Notes under the pieces: generated by a model
Told to the model about the DNA's origin: nothing
Database searches by the model: none
The model's input: the letters and a program-made list of their open reading frames with translations, nothing else
Translations under genes and position numbers: made by a program
NCBI GenBank assembly: GCA_013399305.1
Contig: VXAI01000383.1
Span: 74,170 to 138,169 of the forward strand
Source of the DNA: Rostratula benghalensis
Lineage: Eukaryota; Chordata; Aves; Charadriiformes; Rostratulidae
Length of the DNA stretch: 64,000 nucleotides
Direction of reading: 5' to 3'
Shown: positions 1 through 11,949 of the stretch, piece by piece
How the letters are laid out: the number at the start of each line of letters is the position of its first letter
Position numbering within the stretch: the stretch's first letter is position 1

Positions 1-2847
1 ATTATTTTCTTTTGGTGTTAAATAAACAAAAGTTGTATGTAATGTGGTAAAGAAAGCCGTCATAATACAATTTTATTTTGTTTCCATGACTTATTCTCTC
101 TATAGTGGTCTGTTCATAACCTTGAAGGATCTATTTTATTGGAAATGATTATTTAAAAGCAAGATTTTTTCCCTACTGTATGTTTCGTATTTCAGACTGA
201 AGTTGCCTGTCAAATGGAGTGACCACTAAAAACATGTTTAATATTTATATTAAATTAATATTTTAAATATTTTAATACATTTAACACACAGAGTTTTTAG
301 CATGTTGTGGTTTGATTATAACTACCAGAGCCCTACCAGAATATGAGTAATCATCACAGTTAATGGCAAGAATACAGCAGATGAGACTGCAATAGTGGTG
401 TCTCATATTTGTGTGTGCAGTTACTTGATTTACAAGGGATAGAGGCACATTTGCAACAAATACTGTGTTGCCTTTGGAGCATGAAAAGTCAGTCATTGAC
501 TTGACATAGCATATGAGTATTTTTTATTTTAAATTATATGTGACCATGTGGATATTGTTCTTTTCATCATGGGGCCAACTTGTTCTTTATTATCATATGT
601 CTAACAGTAATTATTTAAAAAAAAAAAAGGGTGTGGAGATGCTCTTTGCAAGCAAAATGACTGGAATTCTTACTTTTTTTTCCCTGTATTTGTGTTTTTC
701 AATGAATGTGAAGTTTCAAAGTGATGATCAAAACAGGACATGGCAGTGACAGCAAGAATGAAGGGAAGTGTGAAAGAGCAAAGAGAGCTTTGAAGGCTAA
801 GTCTTCAACTGATAAGGTTGCCACATTTGGTGGCTACCCTAGTTTACACTATCTGGTTATAATATTCTCCCTAGGAAATATTATTTCTGTTTTATCAACT
901 TCATAGATAATTCATTCCTATTTAACATTTATCCAGCTGGTATAAAACTGGACTTTTAAAATGTATACTTTCTTTATGGTAACAAAGATGAAATGGGAAA
1001 TATTGTATATGGATGAATTTGTTCTTTTTCATTGCACTTACCAAGTTGCTCATAAGAAAGCTACAGCGAGGGTAGGACTTCTGTGTGTTTCTGGCTTGCT
1101 CTTCCAGACATTGTCTTTTCGGTGATATTAAATATTTGGTCTATGAAAGCACAAGTTTTTGTGGTAGAGATGAAATAAAGTCCCAAACAGACAGCTGAAT
1201 TATTACTTCAGTCATTGTGAAAACAGCAGGAGGTGAAATTTTGAGTGAGTGCCTGTGAAATAATTTCATAAACCGTAATGAAGGCAAAGGAACCAAACCA
1301 AATATTTAATAAATGGACATATGTTTAAATTATGTTTAAAGCTCCATAGTCCAGGAAAGTTTCAGGAAAGTTTTTGAAGGTTTTGGCATAGTGATTCTCT
1401 TTTTTTTTTTTTTTTTTTTTAACATGCTAGTCAATGGAAATAGTATCAGAACACAGGGCTGAATAAATTTACATGCTTTCTTTATAATTTTTTCCTGTTT
1501 TTCAGAGAGTAGTAGTGACAATCAGCTACACTCACATCAATTGGGGTGATTAATGAGAGACTCAAATATTCATAATCCAGATTTTTCATCCCAAGGAAAG
1601 TTTCTAAGCTATCTAAGAGTGGAAAGGTGCACTACTAACAGTAGTTACTTCCTGCAAACCATGAAATCAGATTTCAAGGGACTCGCTCTGGGAGGGCAGA
1701 GGAGTGAAGGGAGGATGTGGATGAAGTCAGTGCCAGGGATTAATACCTGTGTCTTCAGTGACTAAAATGTATTCCTGTCTCTCGCTGTTCATTTCTGTGG
1801 ATGTGCACGGTCACTGTAAGTAAGAAAAGGGGGTTAAAGCTTTGAATGCAAAGTCAGAAGATTCTTTTTTTTTTTTTTCTTAGTTCTGTAGTCATTCTTT
1901 TTAACTTGTCGCCTTAAAGTATATGTTCAAAGAAGGATTTGCCCTGAGGATGTAAGTGAATAGAAGTTACTGGAGTGGGTCCAAAAATAAAAATGCAATT
2001 TTTAGAAAAATAAAGGAGAAAGGAATTTTTATTTTGGAGATTTTGAAATGCATCTGTTTTTTTCCATTCACTCATCTTGAGTATGTAATGAAAGGAATAG
2101 TCAGAAGTGTTCCCCAAATGGCTTGGGAAGTTTCTTCAGTTAATTAAAGCATGGAGTTTGATCAAAAAGAAGCTTGGTTACCCAGCTGACCTAGTAAGAT
2201 GTATCAGAAGTAGGAAGTCCTTTTTGGCTCCTAAATCTTACTTTTATATTTGGGAATCTAGGAACAATAGGGTTATCATATTATCTGATTAAATCCCCTG
2301 GATAACACAAGTTAATTAATTTCACTGAACCATCCTGTAGTATTGTCAAAACCTGTAAATAGACAGAAAGAGGGCAGTGACCAGGAGCTGAAGTTGGGTG
2401 GTGATGGCAGAGAGATCAAAGTGCCCTATGTGCCAGAAGCTTGTGCAATGGAAGGAAAATGACTGGATGAAATACCTACACGTTGCCAGCAGGTATGTCA
2501 TTTATTTTGCTGGGTGTCTACTCATTTTAGTTCAGAGAAAATCACCCTGGCTCAAACTGTGGTGATCATAACATCTGTAAGCGAAATGCATCACCCGAGC
2601 ACTTCATCCAGCCTGTCTGAAGCTCTGTCTCCAGCTGTGTCTAAAGCTTTATAAAAGCATTGATATTACCTCAATAGTAAACTTCTGGGGAGACAGGTTT
2701 TGCAATCTTCTAGTTACAACTTTTCCTTTTTAAACCCAACTCCCACATACGGTAATTTGTGATTCATTTGGAATGTATTTAGTCCTTCCCCTCAGCATGA
2801 AGTTGGGTTTCAGTGCAAGTCACATTGATTTAGGTTTGATCAGCAAC
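1..2847. other. AT-rich non-coding stretch, no gene seen
   Basis: Both strands are broken by frequent stops. The longest open frames are about 60-78 codons and none resembles a known protein. A poly-T run lies at 1400-1420 and a T-rich run at 1866-1879. Short AT-rich words dominate the first 1.3 kb. No tRNA, CR1 or LTR signature was recognised. It could be intron, intergenic DNA or a distal 3' UTR; nothing in the sequence decides between these. Confidence 0.6.
1400..1420. repeat. poly-T homopolymer
   Basis: An uninterrupted run of 21 T. It is not attached to a recognisable retroelement on either side, so it is called only as a simple repeat. Confidence 0.95.
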
Positions 2848-2908
2848 CAGGGCAGGGGGGTTGGAACTCGATGATCTTCAAGGTCCCTTCCAACCCAAAA
2901 TGTTCTGC
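2848..2908 (+). mobile_element. CR1 LINE, 3'-terminal scrap (about 60 bp)
   Basis: The words GGCAGGGGGGTTGGAACTCG, ATGATCTTCAAGG and TCCCTTCCAACCCAAA are the hallmark of the CR1 3' UTR, read in sense orientation. The copy is severely 5'-truncated and ends before the usual ATTCTATG terminal repeats. CR1 is the dominant avian LINE, so this supports a bird or other sauropsid source. Its lineage within CR1 cannot be told from so short a piece. Confidence 0.8.
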
Positions 2909-5900
2909 CAGTGGTGCAATAGGAATGCTTAAGGAAGATAAGGTTGAAGACTAAATTAATTATTTGAGTCGGTTTTAGCAGAATAGCTTAGGGATCTTCT
3001 AAGACTGGAGTCTTTATTTATTCAAGGTGTCTCTGAGGATCTGCATCAAATTATAGTGTCAGTGGAAGAGTTTGAAAAAATCCCAGCCCCATGAAAAAAT
3101 GAAAATGAAGAATAAATGGCTAAAAGCAGAGGTGTTTACTCAAGAATTTCAAAGGCGTCTGATAATGAGTTTGCTGCCACTTTCTCTCTTGAAATGGAAT
3201 TGAGATCACTGGGATGGCAGGTGACAAACACGAAGCCTGTTTTAGACGAGTGATAACAAGGATCCAAGAGACTTATCTGTGTCTGACAGCCATATTAAAT
3301 TGAAGCTAGAATACAATAGAAATAATAGGCACTTGGGTAAGAATCAATAAATTGAACTATTTTGGTGCAATTCTGTTGGTTATAAGGATGATTTTGAAGC
3401 CAGGAGCTTCACGTATCTCAGTTGTGTGACGACTTCATACAGGGAAGGATGATCCTCCCTGGTTTTACTTTCTCCTAAGCAGTAGAGGGCGAACTTGTCT
3501 CACAAATTTATCCTTTCCACCCATCAACGCCTTGCCTTTACAAATTGTTGCCGAAAGAATGACGGGGTTTTATCTCTAGAAACATACAGGATCGGATGTC
3601 TGTATTATTCTCCTTAAATGTTATCTTTGTTACAGATACTCGCAGTAACTATCAGGTTTTCGCCACACAGCAACATTTCTCTATATTAAGTGAGAATTAC
3701 TGAAGTAAAACCATTATAACACTAATGGAGCAAATAGTAGAATCCACTGTGCAAGAATGCACTGGGTCTGCTGTAATTGTGTAATACCCACGAAGCATTC
3801 TGAAATTAACTTTATTTTCGATTGAGGATGAAAGCATATTGAAACACTTTGATTAATTTGTTGTAGGTAAAACTGATTATTATTACTTGATTCGGTACAT
3901 TACCTGAAAAGCAGAGAAGCAACATTCTAAGTGTATTTTGTAAAAGTTTCTGTATGTAAAGTATCTGCCCTTAATCTGTGTATGTGGGACTGCAAACTGA
4001 GGGGGCTAAGCCAGGCTCCGGTGCTCAGGTGGGCAGTTCTCTTTATACAGACTGTTCTTAGTCTGCATGAGTAAAAACTAAAAGTTTAATACTTAAGCAC
4101 ATGACTGGGGAGAGAGTTGTATTTCTGAATATTTAATTTTGGGGGGGTGGGGTGGTAGAGCTTTTAACTGTGGGGGTTTTTTTCACATGCTTATTTTTGT
4201 GTATCATTTTTCTATTCCTAACATCACCTGCAGACCAGTGTGTGAGAGCATTTGGCCACTGTGAAGGAGAATGACTGAACTATTGTAGATGGCCTGTCTT
4301 GATAAACTTCTTTGTCAATTAATCTGTTGCAAATGCCCTTAGTCTTGCAACTGGGTTTTCCTCTCACAGCCCTGTGATAGTTCCCTATGGCTCCAGGATG
4401 GAACAATCCTGGGCAGTAAAGAGATTGAGATAATGACAGTCCATGGTGACAGCAGGGCTGGCAGAGCCAGCCTGGGGGAAGACAGACACGTACTTGCCAA
4501 TAGAAATACCTCCATCCTTTGGGAATTGTAGCTTGGGAATCAAAGCTGACCTCATAGACAAGAGTGATGGAGAACAAGCTTTTGATTTATGACCAGATGA
4601 AGCTCAAAGTCTGCCCTTCTGATCCTTCTTTACAACACACCTTTTGTATTTTATACGAGCTCTTTCGCTTTATTCTCAGAATGTTATCTCTTGGGGTATC
4701 GTTTTTAAGTCTTTCAGTGTCGTAATAGTTCACTCATCTCCTTCATAGCAGTTTTCTTAAAATGAAGCTAAAATCCCTTTTTACTATCACAAATAAACTG
4801 TCATTTATATTCAACATGACTGATGGGGCTGCTTTTATATTTTTATTCTTTTTTTTTTTTTTTCCTGGGAGCTAAAACCGTATTTGCTTTCTAGTCTGAA
4901 TGCTCACCTAGGGATTCCCACTTGCATTCACTGGTGCTTTGGTTGCACTTATTTGCACTTCACTATGAAAAAAATGGCACTTTTAATACTGAAATTTATG
5001 GTCCAGATCCTTAGTAAGGTGTTTGCCCCTGCCAAGTTTGAACTAGCCACGAATCTTTGAGTCTACTATCTTTATATCACTTTATCTTACAGGTCTTAAG
5101 CAAAATTGTGAAATCTCTGAAAGTGTTAAAAATATGAATCTGGGTCTAGGTCTTCTTAGCTTGTTTTTCTCCCAAGTTATCCATTGTTCAGGTTGTGCTA
5201 ATCTTTGCTGTGTCCTCTGTGAGAAGCGGTAGAAAGGGGAATAAAAAGCCTTTACAGTAGTGTCATTTATAAATGGGGAGGACTATGACAGCATAAGATC
5301 AAGTGCAGCTTTCTGAAAAGGAATGTTTCTGTGCATCAGCCCTGGCGTATCTGTGTTTAGGGTGTTTGTGTTTCCATATATCTGTCAGTCTGTCTGTCAT
5401 CTGCCTGCCTGTCTTCCTGACTTATATGACTGTTGATAAATATGCTCCATTGGTGATTAAAAGGAAGTGACCTCATAAGTTTGTCTTTTCAACCACAAAG
5501 GTTTGGTTGTAACGTGACATTCCATCCTATTACTCTGGTTTACACCAAATTCAACAACTTGTGGCCTGCAGATACTCAGTGTAAAGAGCAGAAAGAGACT
5601 GACCTTGACAACCTCATTTCTCATTCCTTTCTTGTTATAGGTAATATAGCTGAAAATGTGGTTTTAATTATAGTACTAATGAAAACTGAAAATCCAGACA
5701 GACACTTGACAAACTCTGGTACGCTTTATATTACATTTGTGCTAACTACAAAGTATCCAGCTGGGTGTAACATTATATCTCTTTTCCTTGAGCATCCGCC
5801 TGACTTAAGCTGTATAATTAATGTGTACTTTGGCTGGAGGTCAGCTTACAGTTGGTTTTTTTAGAATTTTTACATTTTTTAAGCTGTTGTAATGAAACGA

Positions 5901-8043
5901 ATATGTTTATTACCTCTGTGCCTGCGTTCCCCAGGGGGAGTTAATACCTGTGGAGGAGCACTGGCTGGGAGGACTTGAATAAAATGCTTCTGCCAGCTGA
6001 GTCTGCTGCAGCAGAAGCCTGTTTTCAAAAGTAGGTGTAAGAAATAGAATCAAAGAACGTAATGGCCACAGATGTGTTTAACTTTGATTCACCTCCCTTG
6101 TATGGTTTGTTGACTTGAAGTTATGACACTGATACACAAGTGCCCAAAGTAGAATTTGTGAAGGGATTTCTTTTATTTCTTCTCTTTTTGCTTTGGAAAG
6201 TGCTTTGTTTTCAGAGCTCACCAATGAGAAACTGATGTTCTCAACTAGAGCCAAAAGCACTAAAAGCAGGTTCCCTGCCAAGCCCCACCAGTGCACCTTC
6301 ATCCTGACCTGTCTTAACTCTGCTGTTCCAGTTGGGCATCAGACTGCACCAGCATGTCTGTGTAATAGCGTTAAATTAAATACTGGTTTTCATGATACAG
6401 ACAAATGCTCTCTTGGGACCAGAGTGAAATTAGCTTTGAAGCAATTTTATTGTGATGTAAGGCAAAATTGAAATTGGGTTGCAAATGATAAAAATCCAAA
6501 GACTTGCATTACACCGCTGGTTTCAAGGACCTGCTGTGGAATCTGAAATTTTTCTGAACAAAAATAATAGTGTGATTTTTATGCCAAACTTCCAAAAGAC
6601 CATTTCTGACATGAAAGGAAATGGCTGCAGTATAGCCATGTTCACAGCGGGGGCCTCAAGGTGTTACTCGTAGGAATGAATGCGTAATGATTTTCAAATG
6701 ACCTTTTCTGGCGTGTTTGTCTGGCCATTAATGGGGTTTGATGTTTTGTGTGATTGCTCAAGGAGCCTATCTACAGGGCCTTCCAGCTGCGTTTTCAACT
6801 TGTTGGCTGATACAGATGATCTGAGGAAAGTTTGCTTTTTCTCTAACAGCCTCAAATTATTTCTGCTTTCTCTCTTTGTGATCACAAAGCCAAATGTGGA
6901 TGTGGAAAAAAACTCAACAACCCAGTTTTTCCTGAAAAATTTTTCATGAGCAGCTTTTCTAATGCCTAGCTAATTTTTGGAGAACAAAATGAGTCCAGCT
7001 GATCGAAAGGTCTCCCCAAAACAGTACAGCTAACAGGTGATTGTTTTTAAAAATTGCCTATTATAAAAATGCTTGGTGGGTGTAGAGTTCTTTAAAGGCT
7101 GTCCCTTGTCCTGGAAAACATTTTTGGAAATTTTATGCAGAAGTGATAAATTTTCTAAGGAGGGCATAGATTTTGGAAACAGAACCATTGTTATACATTT
7201 GTGTTCCAGAAGCACTGAGAAGCCTTGCCTGAATTCAAGGTCTTTAGGACCAAACATGTACAGTAAGAGAAAGCCTTTGTTCCAAGGTCCTGCAATCTAA
7301 AGAGGTACCATAGGCAAATTCTAGGCCCTGGTTCTACCACAGCTGCTTAACTGGTTTTCATAGTGTCTTGTGAGTGCCCATTTGGCATGAAGGAGATGCA
7401 CCGGCATCAATTGAAGGCATTTCCCATCTCCAAGAGGAAATAACACCTAGTCTCCAGTTAGTAAACAGCTCAAAAAATGAATTAAACCAGATGTTGCTGA
7501 GCCCTTGGTATTGACACACATGGCAGTGCAGCCTTTAAAGTGTCCCTCCTGTGGCCCCTCTAGTTATATTAAGATCTTATTTCCATCCTATAAACATTTA
7601 GGAGAATGATTAAGCAACGGTACCCCATTCATATCCCAGACCAGGCAGAGAAAAGTTCATGGCTGTGTTGTTTCTTGAGTGAAAATGTGCTGGGTGGGTA
7701 ATGTAATATCACTTATTTGTTATTCCATTAACTGTTACTAAACAGACTTACAGGACAGAAGTACCTGAAAGTGTTTCATGTTTCATATTCTGCATTATTA
7801 TTGTTTAGCTTGTCTTCTCCCCTTGGTAAAAAAAAGCAAAACACCAAACCTCCTATTTCTCCTTCACTTTAGCCATTCTACTGAATAGTCTCATTGACCT
7901 TAGTGGAACTGCTGTAATTACTATTTTTGATCTGATTTTATTCCCATCAGCTGCTGTTTTCTGTTCATATTTTGGAACTAGGAGGTTGATGCTGTGGCAT
8001 TAAGTCTTCCTTTGTCATTAAATACCAAGCACATTTCCTGGAC
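2909..8043. other. unique non-coding DNA, no gene seen
   Basis: I see no recognisable coding exon. The longest frames (127 codons at 5481-5864 on plus, 117 codons at 4224-4577 on minus) have no domain, signal peptide or family resemblance that I can recognise. A degenerate (TCTG)n tract lies at about 5380-5415. A possible CTCF-like word is at 3479-3493. The stretch 3120-3300 reads like conserved non-coding sequence, but conservation cannot be measured here. At 7889-7914 a phrase close to CATTGACTTCAGTGGAACTG resembles the ancient repeats noted elsewhere in the window. Confidence 0.55.
3479..3493 (+). promoter_or_regulatory. possible CTCF-binding word
   Basis: The string GCAGTAGAGGGCGA fits the CTCF core (CCASYAGRKGGCRS) with one mismatch in the leading CC. 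A single motif of this length occurs by chance in a 64-kb window with non-negligible probability, so it is only a candidate insulator or loop anchor. Confidence 0.25.
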
Positions 8044-8133
8044 AATAAAGCACAAATTAATGGAGAATTTCATCCTGAATTAAAAAAAAAAAAAAAAAAA
8101 AAAAAAANAAAAAAAAAAAAAAAAAAAAAAAAA
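8044..8133 (+). other. AATAAA followed by 52-bp poly-A (possible retrocopy or transcript 3' end)
   Basis: An AATAAA hexamer at 8044-8049 is followed 33 bp later by a run of 51 A interrupted by one ambiguous base (N at 8108). That geometry fits a polyadenylated transcript copied back into the genome, or a microsatellite grown from such a tail. No open frame or recognisable gene lies upstream, and no clear target-site duplication is visible after the tract (it is followed by GGGGTGTC). A chance AATAAA beside a slippage-grown A-tract is equally possible. The N suggests the assembler could not resolve the homopolymer. Confidence 0.35.
8082..8133. repeat. poly-A tract with one N
   Basis: This is the longest homopolymer in the window. 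The N at 8108 is the only ambiguous base I noticed, so the tract length is probably unreliable. Confidence 0.97.
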
Positions 8134-11100
8134 GGGGTGTCTTTTCAAAAACAAACTACAAGAGTATTTTGTGGGGTGTGGGGTTGTTGTCCTTGAGAGA
8201 AGGTGAAGGCGGAGGGATGGGTTGTACATTTGTAACTGAGGGCAGTGATGTTTCATAAGGAGTTACAGTTCAAATTTGGATCCAGCTGGAAAGGGGCAAT
8301 ACACTGTGTAACCCAAAGAATACTCTGTGCTGGGTAATAGCTCTGCTAGATAATACTAGGGAGAGAGATAACTGCTTTCCTAGCCTATAGTCAATGCCTA
8401 TGAGTGATAAATTATAAGCAATGGGGGTATGAGATAGTCCTAGTGTAGAAAGCAGCCACGTGTTCTATAAGCAGGAACAGCAAACCTATGGAACTGCCCA
8501 AATTCTCTAAATCAAGGCTGATGTTTTTATTGTGTCATTCCATAAGCTGATGGACTTCTGTGCTAGAATTGAGGGCATCAGCCTTCTCAGCTGCAGGTGG
8601 TAGGAAAAACATTTCTCCCTCTCCACTTGGGTTTCCTGCACTGGGTGTGGAGGACTCTAAGCTATGGCTGTGCATCTTTGTTTTTTGTCTTTCCTGGGGC
8701 CAGGCAATGGGATACTGCTAGTTCACTCTTTGGGATGCCTCTTCCATTTTCCTCTCCTTTTGCCAACAGAGGCACAGAGTTCCCACTGAAGTTCTTTGCA
8801 GATGGAAATAGTTTACTCCAGTGAAGGCTTTAGTCGTAAGTGTTCTGCATGTGGCTTCCTGTATATCAGCATCACAAGATAAAGCTGTTCTGGGAACATG
8901 GAAAAAAAAGTGTTAAATTTTTATTTGCCCACTTGTACATAACCATATCACAGTATTATGCTTGTCATATGCTATGTATGGTTTGGATTAATCCTGTATT
9001 TATAAAAGCTGTAAATAGAAAAGGAGGATCAGTGTGACAGTACTTTGCACAATACCCTTAATTTTAAATGTTGGTTTGTTGACTTTGACAAGGTGTTTGG
9101 GCCTTTGATTGAGATTGTGCAGAAAATGGAATTTACTGGAGTAGATTGCTCAGATGGAGCAGTGTTTTTTATTGTATAACATTTCAGAGGAATAGGTGGA
9201 GGAAAGTTGAGAGAGTTTTCTTTGATGGGAACAACATTGGAAGACAGTTAGATCTGTCCAGAGTAACAAAAATCATCAATGTAAGACAAAAATCTACCTG
9301 ATTTACTTTACTGGTCCCATAGTTCCCTAGGAAATGAGACGTATACCTAGGCATGTTGCTGAATGTTTTTTATTTAGATCTCCGATTTACTTGAGCTTGT
9401 AGATCTGTGGAAGTAAATTTATTGATTATTTTTTTTATTATTTTTTTTTAAGTGTGGCTGCTGTTTGTGTTTTATAGTTTGGTGGGTTTCTTGTCTGTGT
9501 GGGGTACTCAATGTGCATGTGCTGCTACGTGCATTTATGTGTTCTCAGCTGAAGCGTGTGGACAGTTAGGTTGCTGACTGGCAGATGCAGTCAGGTGCTT
9601 CATTCTCTGACCACAGCTTTATTCTCAAATAATGCTCTGCCAAAGTTTATCTGCAGATACTATCAGCTACACAAGAATAGTCTCAAGGAGCAAAGGCAGG
9701 ATGCAGTTCCATTTAAATTGGCAGGCGCAGTTTTGGGCAGCCGGACAGCTCCCTTCTGACCACACAACTGAAGAGGGGAAAATAATTTGAATTACCCCCA
9801 AAGCTGCTAGCACTGCCTGTGATACAGAGAAAAACATTAGTTCTTGCCCTGAGGAGTTTACAGTCTAGATTACAAAGTCTGATTGTGTAATATTTTATAC
9901 CATATACCATATTAGTATCAGCCTGGAAATTTATTTTTTTTAATCAGTTTGTATTGTACAGATTTATACCTGTTCTCTGTTAATTTATATTAATTAATAG
10001 TCACACACTACTGGAGAAAGGAACATGTGAGGAAAGACACTAAATATATTTAGTTCTCGAGCTCTCATGCTGGAGGACAGAAACATAATGTTTCCTAAAT
10101 ACAACCCTGTTACAGAAAACATATATATATATATATCTACATGCTCTGTTTCCTGAACTGGCCCTTTTAAGTTTTGGAGATGGAAGAGAATAAGATTCTC
10201 AACACATTAATCTTGGAAGTATAGTCGTGAATAATAGATCCCAGGATAGAATTTGGCACTAAGCACTAACCATGGTTCTAATGATTTTATAAAATTCTAT
10301 AAAACCAATTTGACCTTTTAAAAATTAGTGAAAAAGATATACATTGAAATAATATTCTGCTGTCTGCAAGACCTGCATCACATAAATTCTGAGATCTGTT
10401 CTTCCAGCTGTAAAGTGCAGAGGGAAATACTTCTCCTCTCCCATCATCTGTCAGTAAGCTTTCACTTTGATTCCAAACACTTTGGGGTAAACACTGGTGC
10501 TTACTGTGTTTGCACAGCGCTTAGTACTCTGCTCTCCAGCTTGGGACTTCTGAAAAGGCAAGGATGCCAGTGGTACAGCAAGCAAATTGCTTTTAAAAGC
10601 ATGATGATTTATAATTTCACCAAGTGGTAGCTCTAACAGTCGTGACAGACAGATCCAGCACTAACCCGTGGTAGTGTACGTACAGCATCCGTGCATTATC
10701 CTTTCTGATACTTTGAGTTATGGTACACGTGGGTGCCCCTGAGTTCCGTGTGGAACGGCTGTGGTGCTGGCTGATGGGCTGTTTTCTACCTCGAATGCAG
10801 AGTTTTTATGATGGCCAATACTCTGAAAGTAGTTTAGGCAATAAATTTACTTGCCTTTGAGTTTACAAGGCAATAAACAGTTGAGGCCTTTGACCTCAAC
10901 ATTTACCAAATACATTTGCAGCAGTTGTGTTTATTGACAACTATTTATAGGGAAGTATTTTATACTGAATTTCACATGTGAAAGAGAACAGTTTAATATT
11001 TCAGCTCTTATTCTTCTTTCTGATTTCCATCTTTACTTCGTGTCTCTTTGATTTACTTTAATAGCTGAAGTTGCACGTTAATGCTGCAAAACAGTTATTG

Positions 11101-11833
11101 ACAGAACAAATAATTTAAACCTTTGTGCCAGGTTTTTAGAACTTCTGTTTTTTTTTTCTTTGAATGACAGATAAAGATATACGTATGTTACATTTTGCAA
11201 GCCATTGTATAATGTTCATTTAAAATTCTCTTATAAATCTTAGTAGGCATTTAGTAACTTGAAAACATTCTCTTTATTAGAACATGAAATAAAAAACCCT
11301 ACAAATAGCAGAAGTTAGAATTCCTAAAGCTTGTTTTCCCTGATTTGTGGAAAGCTGGGGTTCTCACTATTTTCTGGTGGGTGATTAGAATCATAGAATC
11401 AATTAACATCATTAAGTCTCCTCTATGGTTCAGATTATTTGGAGACTGGCTGGTGTTTGCTGTGTACTCATCAGGACCAAGAACTCTGTCCTCCTATCTA
11501 CTGAAAGAAAAAAAAAATCTCTGCAGTTGAGAATTCCCTAACATTTAGGCATGTAGGGGATGGAGGCAGTCAGCTGGGGTTGTTCATAGCAGTGTCAGAT
11601 CAGCTGGAATTTTAACCAGCATAAAGTCACAGAGGCCTAAATCTGTTCTAATTTATACCATGGGTTAAATGGGAGATTTAAATCAGGCCCTGAGATTACT
11701 GGAAAGCAGAAAGGTGACGGTGCATTCATCCCTTCCTGCAGCTCTCAGCTGAGCTCATAGTAGGTGCACCTGAGGAACTCTTCTCAAAACAATCCCTGCT
11801 TTTGGAGTTGATGCTTTTGAAATTGTGTTGGCC
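8134..11833. other. unique non-coding DNA, no gene seen
   Basis: Open frames reach 100 codons (10328-10630, plus) without recognisable protein features. A short (TA)n run lies at 10121-10136. T-rich runs occur near 9429-9450. Around 11640-11695 the phrase AAATCAGGCCCTGA resembles the ancient 'gatcaggccc' repeats, but too weakly to call. Confidence 0.55.
10121..10136. repeat. short (TA)n microsatellite
   Basis: About eight AT dinucleotides following ACAGAAAAC. This is a simple repeat with no linked mobile element. Confidence 0.9.
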
Positions 11834-11949
11834 CTGATCCAGCAAATTACTTGAGTTAATGTTTAATTTCGGGCACGAAGCATGGGACCTCAGTGTGACT
11901 GCTCATAAGCTTAAAGATAAGCACACACTCAAGTTCCTTGCTGGAAAAT
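11834..11949. repeat. ancient palindromic repeat (MITE-like), about 116 bp
   Basis: The segment opens with CCTGATCCAGCAA and closes with TTGCTGGAA. The left arm has CCAGCAA (11839-11845) then ACTTGAGT (11849-11856). The right arm has ACTCAAGT (11927-11934) then TTGCTGG (11938-11944). The 3-bp spacing is equal on both sides, so the arms are mirror-placed reverse complements around position 11891. The middle contains the decayed phrase GGGACCTCAGTGTGACTGCTCA. I know the 'gatccagcaaagcacttaagcac' palindrome as a frequent old repeat in sauropsid DNA, but I cannot give its database name. No coding capacity is expected. Confidence 0.6.

Noticed and set aside
11387..11412. TTAGAATCATAGAATCAATT resembling the CR1 terminal repeat
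   Set aside because: The resemblance ends after about 18 bp and lacks the TTGGAAGGGACC block that should follow.
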